Shown piece after piece: positions 1 to 6,388 of a DNA stretch of 6,394 nucleotides. The notes under the pieces are model-generated. The model saw only the letters and a program-made list of their open reading frames with translations, did not search any database and was not told the DNA's origin. The translations under genes were made by a program, and so were the position numbers. This DNA is from Flavobacterium sp. (GTDB taxonomy: Bacteria > Bacteroidota > Bacteroidia > Flavobacteriales > Flavobacteriaceae), in NCBI GenBank assembly GCA_019105125.1, contig JAHRWO010000295.1, forward strand, positions 1 to 6,394, given 5' to 3'. Each line of letters begins with the position of its first letter. Position 1 is the first letter of the stretch.

Positions 1-798
1 TAACAATTCGCGAACTCCAAAATTATTCAAAGCGGAACCAAAGAATACGGGTTGTAAGTCACCTGCCAAATATTCATCTCTGTCAAATGGCGGATATACT
101 TCATCGATTAATTCTAATTCTTCTCTTAAACGAGTTGCTGGTTTTTCACCTATAATTCCTTCTAATTCTGGACTATTGATGTCGTCAAACGCAATCGTTT
201 CTTCAATATTTTTTCGGCTATCTCCTTCGAAAAGGTTGATGTTCTTTTCCCAAATATTGTAAATTCCTTGAAAATCGTATCCCATTCCAATAGGGAAACT
301 CAATGGCGTAACACGAAGTTTTAATTTTTTTTCTACTTCGTCCATCAAATCGAAGGCATCTTTACCTTCACGGTCTAATTTGTTGATGAAAACAATCATT
401 GGAATGTTTCGCATTCTACAAACTTCCACTAATTTTTCAGTTTGTTCCTCCACCCCTTTGGCTACGTCGATAACCACAATTACACTATCAACTGCAGTTA
501 AAGTTCTGAAAGTATCTTCTGCAAAGTCTTTGTGACCAGGCGTATCTAAGATGTTGATTTTTTTATCTTTATAATTAAAAGCTAAGACAGAAGTGGCTAC
601 CGAAATTCCTCTTTGTCTTTCAATTTCCATGAAATCGGAAGTAGCTCCTTTTTTAATTTTGTTACTTTTTACAGCTCCAGCCTCTTGAATAGCTCCACCA
701 AACAACAATAATTTCTCAGTTAACGTCGTTTTACCAGCATCGGGATGGGAGATAATTCCAAAAGTTCTTCTTCTTGCTATTTCTTCTTTAAAACTCAT
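1..798 (-). CDS. prfC: Peptide chain release factor 3 (RF3), N-terminal half, cut by window edge
   Basis: RF3 is a cytoplasmic translational GTPase that removes RF1/RF2 from the ribosome after peptide release. The 266 visible codons read without a stop from the ATG at 798-796 and leave the window in frame at base 1. The N-terminus ([20 protein letters not shown]) is characteristic of RF3. All G-domain motifs are visible: P-loop HPDAGKTT (about 18-25), switch I region with RQRGIS (61-66), G3 DTPGH (85-89), G4 NKLD (139-142) and G5 GSAL (254-257). E. coli RF3 is about 529 aa, so roughly half, including the later beta-barrel and C-terminal domains, lies outside. The [10 protein letters not shown] wording and the short N-terminus favour RF3 over EF-G or LepA. 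It is transcribed divergently from the chaperone operon, with a 126-bp gap. No Shine-Dalgarno sequence is present; the leader is AT-rich, as usual in this phylum. Confidence 0.96.
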   Translation of the reverse strand, partial: MSFKEEIARRRTFGIISHPDAGKTTLTEKLLLFGGAIQEAGAVKSNKIKKGATSDFMEIERQRGISVATSVLAFNYKDKKINILDTPGHKDFAEDTFRTLTAVDSVIVVIDVAKGVEEQTEKLVEVCRMRNIPMIVFINKLDREGKDAFDLMDEVEKKLKLRVTPLSFPIGMGYDFQGIYNIWEKNINLFEGDSRKNIEETIAFDDINSPELEGIIGEKPATRLREELELIDEVYPPFDRDEYLAGDLQPVFFGSALNNFGVRELL

Positions 799-814
799 TA
801 TTCTAAATTTTGTG

Positions 815-822
815 CAAAAGTA
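815..822 (-). promoter_or_regulatory. Putative -7 promoter element for prfC
   Basis: Read on the minus strand these bases are TACTTTTG, an exact match to the Bacteroidota -7 consensus TAnnTTTG. Transcription would start around 808-812, giving a leader of only about 10-14 nt before the prfC ATG. I see no matching TTG (-33) on the minus strand at the right distance (about 840-848), so the call rests on one element and position. Confidence 0.45.
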
Positions 823-864
823 TGTTTTTTTGCAGAATTTTCTGTTAATAGTCCGTTTAAAATG

Positions 865-894
865 TTGTGGAATAGTCTCGAATTGTTATTTTTG
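865..894 (+). promoter_or_regulatory. Promoter of the chaperone operon (TTG-N19-TATTTTTG)
   Basis: TTG at 865-867 (-33) is followed after 19 bp by TATTTTTG at 887-894 (-7). Both the sequence and the spacing fit the Flavobacterium/Bacteroides primary sigma factor consensus TTG-N19-TAnnTTTG. Transcription would start near 898-901, leaving a leader of about 25 nt before the ATG at 925. This also supports 925 as the true start, because the upstream in-frame ATG at 745 would lie before the promoter and inside prfC on the other strand. Confidence 0.65.
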
Positions 895-924
895 TCGATT
901 ACAATTAAAAATGTATTCTCAATT

Positions 925-2886
925 ATGAAAATTAGTCGCTTACTTATTTTTGTTTTCTTGCTTTCGCCTATTTATTTATTGGCTCAAACTAAGGAAGTTT
1001 TGTTTACAGTTGACAACAATCCTTATTACACTGATGAATTTGTTAGGGTTTACAAAAAGAATTTAGATTTAGTAAAAGATGATTCTCAAAAAGATTTAGA
1101 CAAGTATTTGGAATTGTTTATTGGCTATAAGTTAAAAGTAGAAAAAGCCAATAAGTTAGGATTGCAAAATGGTAGCAGTTATCAGAACGAATTAAAATCA
1201 TATCGCAATCAATTATCTAAAAATTATTTGAACGATTCAAAAGTAACCAATGAGTTAGTTCAGGAAGCTTATGATAGAATGCAACAAGAAGTAAGAGCTT
1301 CTCATATTTTAGTATTGGTGGATGAAGGCGCTTCTCCAGCAGATACGTTAAAAGCATATCAAAAAGTTGTAGCTATAAAAAAACGATTAGATGCAGGAGA
1401 AGATTTTGTAACCGTTGCTAAAGATGCATCAGAAGATCCATCTGCAAAAGATAATGGAGGTGATTTGGGATATTTTAGTGCTTTTAGAATGGTTTATCCT
1501 TTTGAAAATGCTGCATACCGAACTAAAGTAGGTCAGATATCAAAACCTTTTAGAACTCGTTTTGGTTATCATATTATTAAAGTGGTTGACAAAAGAGCTA
1601 ATAGAGGAGAAGTTACGGCGGCTCATATTATGCTATTAAAGCAAGATGAAAATGGCCCAAAAGAAAATGCTAAATCTACTATCGAAGAAATTTATCAAAA
1701 AATTCAACAAGGTGAAAACTTTGAAAGTTTAGCCCAACAATTTTCAGACGATAAGTCGTCATCCGTTCGTGGAGGTGTTTTACAGCGTTTTGGTTCAGGA
1801 CAATTGAGTTCAGAAGAATTTGAAAATGTAGCGTTTGGTTTAAAAGAAAAAAATCAGATTTCGACTCCGTTTGAAACGCAATTTGGATGGCACATTGTAA
1901 AACTAATTGAAAAGCATCCAGTTGGAACATTAGCCGATACCAAAGCTGAGTTAGAAGATAAAATTAAAAGAGATGAACGTTCTTTGTTGATTACGAATTC
2001 ATTAGCTAAAAAAATGCGTTCCAAATATTCTTTTACAAAGGATGCGAAAGTGATTGGAAAAGTTAAATCGGTTGTTACAGATAAGATTTATGATAAATCA
2101 TGGGTGATGCCTGATGATTTTAAAGAAGTAAATAGTGTTGTTTTGACACTAAACAAAGATAAAAAAGTTACTGCAAAACCCTTTTTGGATTTTATTAACA
2201 ACAGCCAAAAAGGAACGTTAACCTCAAAACCAACATCAAAACTAGTAGATGAGTTGTTTGAAAAATTTACAGACGAACAATTGATTGCTTATTACAACGA
2301 AAATTTAGAAAATGAATTTCTTGAATTCAAATATGTAATGGATGAGTATCGTGATGGTTTATTGTTGTTTGATTTGATGGAAAAAGAAATTTGGAATCGA
2401 GCTAAAACAGATACTTTGGGATTAACTACTTATTTCAAAAATAATATTAAGAATTATCAATGGAAAAAGAGATTTCAAGCTGATATTCTTTCGTCAACTG
2501 ATTTGAAAATCATTCAAAAAGCACAAAAGTTTTTGAAAAAAGGCAAATCGCTTGAATATATAAAAGAACAATTAAACAAGGATGGAAAAGTTAATGTCAT
2601 ATCAAAATCAGGTTTATATGAAGAAGATTATGATGTTTTGTCTCAATTCAAAGGTTTAACAAAAGGAGTTAGTACTATTCTTACTAAAGATAATTATTAT
2701 TTTGTAGTTCAAGTTACAGATGAAAAACCAGCTGGAGCTAAAGAGCTTTCGGAGTGTAGAGGAAGGGTAATTAGTGATTATCAGCAATACTTAGAACTTC
2801 ATTGGGTAGATGAGCTAAAGAAAGAATTTACAGTAAAAGTAAACCAAGACAATTTTAGTCAAATTAAAAGACAACTTAGTAACTAA
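925..2886 (+). CDS. Exported two-parvulin peptidylprolyl isomerase, SurA-like (653 aa)
   Basis: This is probably a periplasmic peptidyl-prolyl cis-trans isomerase and folding factor for exported or outer-membrane proteins. The N-terminus is a type I signal peptide (K3, R5, hydrophobic core about 6-19, likely cleavage after A20 in LLA|QT). A SurA-like helical region spans about 24-120. Two parvulin domains follow. Domain 1 (about 122-222) has ASHILV with H127, GGDLGYF (178-184) and FGYHIIK with H216. Domain 2 (about 228-330) has AAHIML with H234, GGVLQRFG (283-290) and FGWHIVK with H323. Both domains thus keep the paired fold histidines. Residues 335-653 have no clear match; they look like a second, degenerate SurA-like unit. 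The ATG at 925 is chosen because it begins the signal peptide and follows the promoter; the in-frame ATG at 745 would add 60 implausible residues antisense to prfC. It is the first operon gene, and its TAA overlaps the next ATG (TAATG). At 653 aa it is much longer than E. coli SurA (428 aa). Confidence 0.92.
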   Translation: MKISRLLIFVFLLSPIYLLAQTKEVLFTVDNNPYYTDEFVRVYKKNLDLVKDDSQKDLDKYLELFIGYKLKVEKANKLGLQNGSSYQNELKSYRNQLSKNYLNDSKVTNELVQEAYDRMQQEVRASHILVLVDEGASPADTLKAYQKVVAIKKRLDAGEDFVTVAKDASEDPSAKDNGGDLGYFSAFRMVYPFENAAYRTKVGQISKPFRTRFGYHIIKVVDKRANRGEVTAAHIMLLKQDENGPKENAKSTIEEIYQKIQQGENFESLAQQFSDDKSSSVRGGVLQRFGSGQLSSEEFENVAFGLKEKNQISTPFETQFGWHIVKLIEKHPVGTLADTKAELEDKIKRDERSLLITNSLAKKMRSKYSFTKDAKVIGKVKSVVTDKIYDKSWVMPDDFKEVNSVVLTLNKDKKVTAKPFLDFINNSQKGTLTSKPTSKLVDELFEKFTDEQLIAYYNENLENEFLEFKYVMDEYRDGLLLFDLMEKEIWNRAKTDTLGLTTYFKNNIKNYQWKKRFQADILSSTDLKIIQKAQKFLKKGKSLEYIKEQLNKDGKVNVISKSGLYEEDYDVLSQFKGLTKGVSTILTKDNYYFVVQVTDEKPAGAKELSECRGRVISDYQQYLELHWVDELKKEFTVKVNQDNFSQIKRQLSN

Positions 2887-3737
2887 TGAAATTTTTGATT
2901 CCTATAATTTTGCTTTCATTCTTGGTTACCTCTTGTGATTATTTTAAACCACCAAAGGAGCCTAAAGCCATTGCGCGTGTAGGTAAAAGTTATTTATATG
3001 AATCAGATATCTTAAATTTAGTTCCAAAAGGGAGTTCAAAAGAAGATAGTTTGGCTATCGTTAAGTCCTTTATAGATCGATGGGCAACAAAAAAACTTTT
3101 GTTTGAAGCTGCAGAGAAAAACATTGGAAAAGATCAAATAGAAGTCTTTAACGATTTAATTGAACAATACAAAGTAGATTTATACACAAAGGATTATCTA
3201 GAAAATTTAGTAATACGTCAGATTGATACTTTAGTTACCGATGTCCAAATAGAGGATTATTATGTTAAAAACAAGCAATATTTTAAGAATTCTACTGAAT
3301 TGGTAAAGTTGCGCTACATCAATTTAGTTAAAGAAAATCCAAAATTTGCGAAAATTAAATCAAAGTTTAGTTCCTTTACCAAAAAAGATAAAAAGGAGTT
3401 GGAACAAATGGCTGTACAATTTAAAAGTTACGCCTTTAATGATTCCATTTGGGTTGATATCAATCAGGTTTATGAAAAAATTCCCTTTATAACCATTGAT
3501 AATAAAAATCAATATATCTTGAGTGGAAAAAATTTTCAATACCCCGATTCTACAACCGTTTGGCTAGTAAAAGTGAATCATGTTTTACCAAAAGATAGTT
3601 CAACGCCTCTAGAATTTTTAAAGCCTACTATAAAGCAAATTATAATAAACAATAGAAAATTAGAATTAATTAATACCTTAGAAAAAGAGATTACGAATGA
3701 CGCCATCAAAGATAAAAAATATGAAATTTATAAATAA
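2886..3737 (+). CDS. SurA-like periplasmic lipoprotein with degenerate, probably inactive parvulin domain
   Basis: This is likely a membrane-anchored chaperone-like partner of the flanking isomerases; the function is inferred from fold and context. A lipoprotein signal is clear: hydrophobic residues 3-13, then the lipobox VTSC (14-17) with C17 as the lipidated residue, followed by DYFKPPKEP. No obvious acidic surface-export signal follows the cysteine, so it probably faces the periplasm. Residues 28-130 resemble the SurA N-terminal region (AIARVGKSYLYESDI, then helices). Residues about 138-234 keep a parvulin-like strand and helix order but lack the active-site residues: Y144 and W226 stand where the two histidines are expected, and there is no NGG motif. 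The tail from P241 resembles the closing helix of SurA (PLEFLKPTIKQ). The ATG shares one base with the preceding stop, and the end overlaps the next gene by 17 nt, so translation is probably coupled on both sides. Automated tools may simply label it a PPIase or hypothetical protein. Confidence 0.85.
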   Translation: MKFLIPIILLSFLVTSCDYFKPPKEPKAIARVGKSYLYESDILNLVPKGSSKEDSLAIVKSFIDRWATKKLLFEAAEKNIGKDQIEVFNDLIEQYKVDLYTKDYLENLVIRQIDTLVTDVQIEDYYVKNKQYFKNSTELVKLRYINLVKENPKFAKIKSKFSSFTKKDKKELEQMAVQFKSYAFNDSIWVDINQVYEKIPFITIDNKNQYILSGKNFQYPDSTTVWLVKVNHVLPKDSSTPLEFLKPTIKQIIINNRKLELINTLEKEITNDAIKDKKYEIYK

Positions 3738-5076
3738 AAATTCCTTTTTAACCATTTTGTTTTTAACCGCTTTATCTGTCTTTGCGCAACCAAAAAAGCA
3801 AAAAGTAGACGGAGTTATTGCGGTTGTTGGAGATTTTGTTGTGTTAGACTCTGATATTGATCTGGAGTTGATTACCCTAAAATCTCAAGGAGTTGACACT
3901 AAAAATTTTACCCGTTGTGAACTTTTAGGAAAGCAGTTAGAAGATAAATTGTATGCACACCAAGCAATTCAAGATAGTATTGTAGTAACCGATGCTGAAG
4001 TTAATTCCTTCTTGAATGAACAGTTAGACGCTGCTGTAGAGCAAATTGGTTCTATGGAGAAAGTAGTAAAATATTACAATAAGAAAAACGTTGAAGAACT
4101 AAGAACTCATTTCTTTGATGTGGTTAAGATGAATAAATTGACCTCTCAAATGCAAAAGAAGATTGTAGATGCAGTTGAAATAACTCCAGAGGAAGTTCGT
4201 AACTTTTTTAAAGACATCCCTGCGGATGAAATTCCAACGGTAGGTGCAGAAATGGAGATTGCTCAAATTGTAGTTAAACCAGTTATTTCTCAAGAGGAAA
4301 AAAATCGAGTAATTGAAAAATTAAATGAAATTCGTAAAGACGTCTTAAGTGGTTCAAGTTTTTTTAGTAAAGCCGTATTGTTTTCTGAAGATCCTGGTTC
4401 CAGTTCAAATGGAGGTTATTATAAAATGAATCGTAAAACTCCCTTTGTTAAAGAATTTAAAGATATTGCCTTTAGTTTGGCAGAAGGTGAAATTTCGGAA
4501 CCTTTTGAAACGGAATTCGGTTTTCACATTATCTATGTAGAAAAAATCAAAGGTCAAGATGTAGAACTACGTCATATATTGATTACTCCTAAGGTTTCTT
4601 CACAAGCTATTAAAGATGCTAGAGAGAAAATTGAACAGATTCGAACAAAAATTATCAACAAAGAAATTACTTTTGCCGATGCTGCTCGATCGTCATCTGA
4701 TGAAAAAGAAACCCGAAATAATGGAGGAGTTTTGTTGAATCCTAGAACAATGGAACCAAAATTCGAATTGACTAAAATGGATCCTACTTTGTATGCACAA
4801 GTTTCTAACCTGAAAGATGGAGAAGTTACCATGCCAATTTTAGATGAAGCTAGAGGTTCGGGTAAGTTTTATAAAATTATAACAGTAAATAATAGAACTG
4901 AAGAACACCAAGCCGATTTTTCAAAAGACTTTATAAAAATTAAAGAATTAGCATTGCGAGACAAACAAATCAAAGCGATAGCCAAATGGTCTGAAGAAAA
5001 AATCAAAGAAACTTACATCAAAATTAGTGATGATTACAAAGACTGTAAATTCACGAACAATTGGTTTAAAAAATAA
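3721..5076 (+). CDS. surA: SurA-like periplasmic peptidylprolyl isomerase/chaperone (451 aa)
   Basis: This is a probable periplasmic chaperone for outer-membrane protein biogenesis. Its order matches SurA: signal peptide (1-22, cleavage after A22 in VFA|QP), N-terminal chaperone region (about 28-165, starting VDGVIAVVGDFVVLDSDID), parvulin 1 (about 177-276), parvulin 2 (about 281-390) and a short C-terminal segment. E. coli SurA is 428 aa. In parvulin 1 the first active-site position reads IAQIVV (Q182, not H) but FGFHII keeps H269, and NGGYYKM is present (230-236). In parvulin 2 RHILI keeps H285 and NNGG is present (333-336), but the last strand reads KFYKII, with K385 where His is expected. 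The ATG at 3721 is preferred because it starts directly at the signal peptide (MKFINKNSFL); an ATG eight codons earlier (3697) would give a polar extension and a 41-nt overlap. The chosen start overlaps the upstream gene by 17 nt. The surA symbol rests on architecture, not on an alignment. Confidence 0.88.
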   Translation: MKFINKNSFLTILFLTALSVFAQPKKQKVDGVIAVVGDFVVLDSDIDLELITLKSQGVDTKNFTRCELLGKQLEDKLYAHQAIQDSIVVTDAEVNSFLNEQLDAAVEQIGSMEKVVKYYNKKNVEELRTHFFDVVKMNKLTSQMQKKIVDAVEITPEEVRNFFKDIPADEIPTVGAEMEIAQIVVKPVISQEEKNRVIEKLNEIRKDVLSGSSFFSKAVLFSEDPGSSSNGGYYKMNRKTPFVKEFKDIAFSLAEGEISEPFETEFGFHIIYVEKIKGQDVELRHILITPKVSSQAIKDAREKIEQIRTKIINKEITFADAARSSSDEKETRNNGGVLLNPRTMEPKFELTKMDPTLYAQVSNLKDGEVTMPILDEARGSGKFYKIITVNNRTEEHQADFSKDFIKIKELALRDKQIKAIAKWSEEKIKETYIKISDDYKDCKFTNNWFKK

Positions 5077-5082
5077 TACAAT

Positions 5083-5114
5083 AATACCCTCTGAAATTTC
5101 ATAGGGTATTTTTT
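5083..5114 (+). terminator. Intrinsic terminator of the chaperone operon
   Basis: An 8-bp perfect stem AATACCCT (5083-5090) / AGGGTATT (5103-5110) runs into six T residues (5109-5114), starting 7 nt after the stop codon. The loop is itself palindromic (TGAAATTTCA, 5092-5101), so the stem can continue past one C-T mismatch with three more pairs and an AATT loop. It separates the three chaperone genes from the MoxR gene. Confidence 0.85.
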
Positions 5115-5124
5115 CATAAAATAA

Positions 5125-5146
5125 ATTACTAAGTTTGGATTACTAA
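5125..5146 (+). repeat. 8-bp direct repeat overlapping the moxR -7 element
   Basis: ATTACTAA occurs at 5125-5132 and again at 5139-5146, with a 14-bp period. The first copy runs into the TAAGTTTG -7 element and the second lies at the expected transcription start. It may be a regulator site or a chance or slippage product; only the repeat itself is seen. Confidence 0.5.
5130..5137 (+). promoter_or_regulatory. Putative -7 promoter element for the MoxR gene
   Basis: TAAGTTTG is an exact TAnnTTTG match, placed after the operon terminator and 40 bp before the MoxR ATG. Transcription would start near 5141-5144. At the -33 distance there is only the terminator T-tract (5109-5114), not a clean TTG, so terminator and promoter would be nested. 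The element implies that the MoxR gene can be transcribed separately from the chaperone genes. Confidence 0.5.
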
Positions 5147-5148
5147 AC

Positions 5149-5162
5149 TCTCATTTCTCATT
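5149..5162 (+). repeat. Perfect tandem 7-mer in the moxR leader
   Basis: TCTCATT is present twice back to back (5149-5155 and 5156-5162), inside the presumed untranslated leader and ending 15 nt before the ATG. It could be a recent slippage duplication or a protein-binding pyrimidine-rich tract; there is no further support for either. Confidence 0.5.
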
Positions 5163-5177
5163 CTAAAATTTAAATTT

Positions 5178-6131
5178 ATGTCAGACGTTTCCTTAATTAA
5201 TGACTTGGTAAAAAGACAAAACGAATTAAAGTTAGAAATAGCCAAAGTTATTGTAGGTCAAAATGATGTTGTCCATCAAATAGTGATGAGTATCTTTTCA
5301 GGTGGTCACGCGTTGTTAATTGGAGTGCCTGGACTTGCAAAGACTTTGATGGTAAATACTATTTCACAAGCATTAGGGTTGCAATTCAAACGCATTCAGT
5401 TTACGCCTGATTTAATGCCGTCTGATATTTTGGGAAGTGAAATCTTAGACGAAAATCGCAATTTTAAATTTATAAAAGGACCTATTTTTTCGAATATTAT
5501 CCTAGCAGATGAGATTAACAGAACGCCGCCTAAAACACAAGCTGCTTTATTGGAGGCTATGCAAGAACGTGCCGTAACTGTTGCCGGGCATCATTATAAA
5601 TTAGATTTACCTTATTTTGTATTGGCTACTCAAAACCCTATAGAGCAAGAAGGAACTTATCCACTTCCAGAAGCACAATTGGATCGTTTTATGTTTGCGA
5701 TTAAGTTAGATTATCCTACTTTTGAAGAAGAAGTAAATGTGGTAAAATCTACTACTTCTGATTTAAAGCCTAAAGTAAAACCATTATTTACAGCCCAAGA
5801 AATTATCGATTTTCAAAATGTAATCCGAAAAATGCCTGTGGCGGATAATGTGATTGAATATGCCGTTACTTTGGTAAGCAAAACACGTCCCGATAATCCT
5901 TTGTCTAATGAGTTTGTGAAAACCTACATTGATTGGGGGGCAGGACCAAGAGCTTCTCAGAATTTAATTTTAGCAGCTAAAACCAATGCGGCATTTAATG
6001 GTAAATTTTCTCCTGATATCGAAGATGTAAAATCGGTAGCTATAGGTATTTTACGTCACCGAATAGTAAAAAATTATAAAGCGGATGCAGAGGGTATAAC
6101 TGAAGAACAAATCATTAAGAAGTTGTTCTAA
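5178..6131 (+). CDS. MoxR-family AAA+ ATPase (317 aa)
   Basis: MoxR proteins are cytoplasmic ring-forming ATPases that act as chaperones in metal or cofactor insertion and in assembly of protein complexes, often with vWA-domain partners; the client here is unknown. The sequence is complete and typical in length. An N-terminal helical part with IVGQNDVVHQI (25-35) is followed by Walker A GVPGLAKT (49-56), the LMPSDILGSEI segment (79-89), Walker B IILADEIN (107-114), RTPPKTQAALLEAMQE (115-130), sensor 1 ATQNP (150-154), LPEAQLDRF with R170 as candidate arginine finger, and sensor 2 GPRAS (256-260) in the lid domain. All motifs look intact, so it should be active. The start is the only sensible ATG, since the next internal Met is at residue 37. 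It lies 101 bp after the chaperone operon, behind a terminator and its own promoter-like element. Unusually, no DUF58/vWA gene follows directly. A run of six G (5935-5940) encodes the conserved WGAGPR motif. Confidence 0.95.
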   Translation: MSDVSLINDLVKRQNELKLEIAKVIVGQNDVVHQIVMSIFSGGHALLIGVPGLAKTLMVNTISQALGLQFKRIQFTPDLMPSDILGSEILDENRNFKFIKGPIFSNIILADEINRTPPKTQAALLEAMQERAVTVAGHHYKLDLPYFVLATQNPIEQEGTYPLPEAQLDRFMFAIKLDYPTFEEEVNVVKSTTSDLKPKVKPLFTAQEIIDFQNVIRKMPVADNVIEYAVTLVSKTRPDNPLSNEFVKTYIDWGAGPRASQNLILAAKTNAAFNGKFSPDIEDVKSVAIGILRHRIVKNYKADAEGITEEQIIKKLF

Positions 6132-6150
6132 TTTCTTTTAAGCATAGCAT

Positions 6151-6184
6151 TTTGTGGACTTCCGATAGTGGAAATGCACCTTTG
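6151..6184 (+). promoter_or_regulatory. Weak promoter-like pair just after the MoxR gene
   Basis: TTTG at 6151-6154 lies 22 bp before CACCTTTG (6177-6184), which matches seven of eight positions of TAnnTTTG, with C in place of the first T. The spacing is at the long limit. If active it would transcribe the hairpin-rich 6190-6220 stretch and possibly a short RNA. No gene is visible to which it would belong. Confidence 0.25.
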
Positions 6185-6199
6185 TTTTGTTACTCTTTT

Positions 6200-6219
6200 A
6201 AAAACAAGTATTGTTTTTT
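6200..6219 (+). terminator. Possible terminator of the MoxR transcript
   Basis: AAAAACAA (6200-6207) and TTGTTTTT (6211-6218) form a perfect 8-bp stem around the 3-nt loop GTA, with six T residues at 6214-6219 partly inside the stem. Only one G-C pair is present, so the hairpin is weak. It lies 68 bp after the MoxR stop, and no better terminator is seen there. Confidence 0.4.
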
Positions 6220-6349
6220 GCTGATTTAATAAAACTTTGATTTTAAATTACGAATTATTCAAAATATTTTCGTTTTATCGAATTTTATTGAAAAATAAAT
6301 ACTAAAATAAAATCTTTATAAATAATAATTCTTCTATTTAGGCTTTTTA

Positions 6350-6363
6350 TTAAAAATTTTTAA
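6350..6363. repeat. 14-bp perfect AT palindrome
   Basis: TTAAAAATTTTTAA is a perfect palindrome lying just upstream of the right-edge promoter-like element, where A-tract bending or an UP-like element would act. In DNA this AT-rich, chance occurrence is not unlikely. Confidence 0.4.
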
Positions 6364-6379
6364 ATCTGATTAAGATTTA
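6361..6379. repeat. 7-bp inverted repeat next to the right-edge -7 element (candidate operator)
   Basis: TAAATCT (6361-6367) and AGATTTA (6373-6379) are perfect inverted copies separated by GATTA. The dyad fills almost exactly the spacer before the -7 element at 6381, a position where a bound dimeric regulator would block RNA polymerase. An operator role is inferred from position and symmetry only. Confidence 0.4.
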
Positions 6380-6380
6380 T

Positions 6381-6388
6381 TAAATTTG
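6381..6388 (+). promoter_or_regulatory. Putative -7 promoter element for a gene beyond the right edge
   Basis: TAAATTTG matches TAnnTTTG exactly and is preceded by very AT-rich DNA with a T-run (6357-6361) near the -33 distance, but no clean TTG. Transcription would start about 6391-6394, at the window end, so the gene it serves cannot be seen. Confidence 0.5.

Noticed and set aside
1..798. EF-G or another translational GTPase instead of RF3
   Set aside because: The N-terminal [20 protein letters not shown] and the [10 protein letters not shown] segment are RF3 signatures; EF-G and LepA differ at both.
1679..1930. 83-codon minus-strand open frame inside the first chaperone gene
   Set aside because: It lies antisense to the second parvulin domain, which is clearly coding; the product has no recognisable motif and no promoter or start context.
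3697..3720. Upstream ATG of the surA-like gene
   Set aside because: It would put eight polar residues before the signal peptide and enlarge the overlap with the lipoprotein gene; the ATG at 3721 starts exactly at the signal peptide.
4099..4293. 64-codon minus-strand open frame inside the surA-like gene
   Set aside because: It is a shadow of the coding strand, with an odd composition rich in N, F and W and no domain.
4572..4832. 86-codon minus-strand open frame inside the surA-like gene
   Set aside because: It is antisense to the second parvulin domain and resembles no protein family I know.
5935..5940. Run of six G in the MoxR gene as a possible programmed frameshift or sequencing error
   Set aside because: The frame stays intact through it and encodes the expected WGAGPR sensor 2 motif, followed by a normal C-terminus.
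6132..6224. Readthrough extension of MoxR past its TAA
   Set aside because: The MoxR protein ends at the usual family length, and the 30 extra codons resemble no domain; chance is the simplest explanation.
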